Of a DNA stretch of 64,000 nt, positions 63,418-64,000 are shown piece by piece; the first letter of the stretch is position 1; each line of letters starts with the position of its first letter. The position numbers and the translations under genes were made by a program. Below the pieces are notes generated by a model. It saw nothing but the letters and a program-made list of their open reading frames with translations. It did no database searches and was not told the origin of the DNA. Origin of the DNA: Teredinibacter turnerae (GTDB taxonomy: Bacteria; Pseudomonadota; Gammaproteobacteria; Pseudomonadales; Cellvibrionaceae). The stretch covers positions 4,712,001 through 4,776,000 of the forward strand of contig NZ_CP149817.1 of NCBI RefSeq assembly GCF_037935975.1, read 5' to 3'.

Positions 63418-64000
63418 AATAATTTCTATTTTAATTAGATGAGTAAAACACCGTTTGTTCTGGGAAGCTTTAAAGCACGGTAAATAACTGTCAGCCCAGG
63501 CTGACCACACCGGCAGTAACCTTTTCCCAAACGGCAGAGCACACAGTTGCACACAAAACCGTGCAACCACAGATTCAGTTAAAGATTAGCCGAGATGGGG
63601 CGAAGGTCCGCGGGCATAAGGGCTGCCCTCCGCCAGGTTACGGGGTTCAAGATGGGAAAAAGTCAGCGGGTTCGCTAAAAACACATCGCGATTTAACACG
63701 GTACAGTATCCTTTATGCAGGTTTTGCCAAAGGCGCTGTGAAGCTCGAGGAAAAGCCAGGGCCTTCCCGAAAAGTCGGTGATTCACCGGAAGAGGTGCAA
63801 GCTACAGGTAGCGCAAGGAAGATATAAATTGCAGCGCGACCTTAGCAAAACTGAGGATTTTTTTCGACCCACAACCCAAATACGAGGCAAATATCACCTA
63901 AAACAACATGACTTGTGCGATATAAAACAAATCGACGCCACAAATAGCGGCCCCACCAAAAGCTGCGCCCATCGAGATTTCTTACACCGCACTGCCCCAG
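63418..64000. other. Upstream region of the BCCT gene, running off the window
   Basis: No firm gene. The block 63590-63830 is open on both strands (+ 88 codons, - 66 codons) and contains a compact hairpin, cggtg-att-caccg, near 63777. The + frame reads GCPPPGYGVQDGKKSAGSLK and later ILYAGFAKGAVKLEEKPGPS. This text seemed familiar as a repeat- or intron-associated frame, but I cannot identify it. Possible leader RNA, remnant or repeat. The last 150 bases are AT-rich and empty. Confidence 0.35.

Noticed and set aside
63590-63830. Cobalamin, glycine or other known riboswitch
   Set aside because: I could not fit the conserved core of any riboswitch class to either strand.

Overview
The window comes from a Gram-negative gammaproteobacterium, most likely a Cellvibrionaceae member close to Teredinibacter or Saccharophagus. 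The grounds are a fused BioH-BioC protein of the type annotated in those genera, a dnaG-rpoD pair, a TonB-Xanth-Caul type TonB-dependent receptor, SrkA, NorR/Hmp and BCCT genes of gammaproteobacterial type, and moderately GC-rich coding DNA. The genus is an inference from gene content; nothing was searched.

Layout. 1-4474: the N-terminal part of a TonB-dependent receptor runs off the left edge, followed by a two-gene unit (a FIST-like protein and a protein whose N-terminus resembles ISL3 transposases). 4475-7934: an orphan acetaldehyde dehydrogenase-like gene, a region packed with palindromes (5462-5910), an FKBP prolyl isomerase, a GntR/FCD regulator and a small SutA-like protein. 8023-12150: EVE-domain protein, DUF3094 membrane peptide, acyl-CoA dehydrogenase, an SprA-related putative metalloprotease and small genes. 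12372-17163: biotin operon bioB-bioF-bioHC-bioD read leftward, with a good BirA operator lying between bioB and the divergent comF. 17290-23020: comF, a membrane PAS/degenerate-GGDEF protein, srkA, a YjbR gene and gnd. 23142-27828: a glutathione S-transferase gene broken by one amber codon, then dnaG and rpoD with a strong terminator and a heptamer tandem repeat.

28159-37439 is a satellite-like integrated element. It has split a host tRNA-Ile(CAU) gene in the anticodon loop: the 5' half is at 28159-28199 and the complementary 3' half at 37395-37439. A complete second tRNA-Ile(CAU) lies just inside its left end and may replace the lost function. The element encodes a tyrosine integrase, an AlpA-like regulator, a primase-helicase, a DUF3987-like ATPase, a DUF5681 protein, several small unknown genes and a lipoprotein. 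It also has a cluster of GGGATAT palindromes that could be an origin or operator.

37849-43875 is a defence locus directly beyond the element: an XRE regulator, a type I restriction HsdR cut off after the first helicase half, a SIR2-HerA pair and an AlbA_2/Schlafen-type ATPase. No hsdM or hsdS is present, so it looks like a restriction locus remodelled by a SIR2-HerA cassette. A 1.8-kb stretch of decayed sequence follows.

45638-51758: secreted VWA protein, flavin reductase-like protein, and a nitric-oxide detoxification pair hmp/norR with a NorR-type half-site palindrome between them, then a homoserine dehydrogenase-like gene. 51888-64000: a large di-haem lipoprotein with a discoidin domain, a tight operon of RimK-like ATP-grasp, GNAT-C39 peptidase fusion and RMD1/DUF155 protein, an esterase-fold protein that has lost its nucleophile serine, a membrane-anchored AraC regulator and a BCCT transporter.
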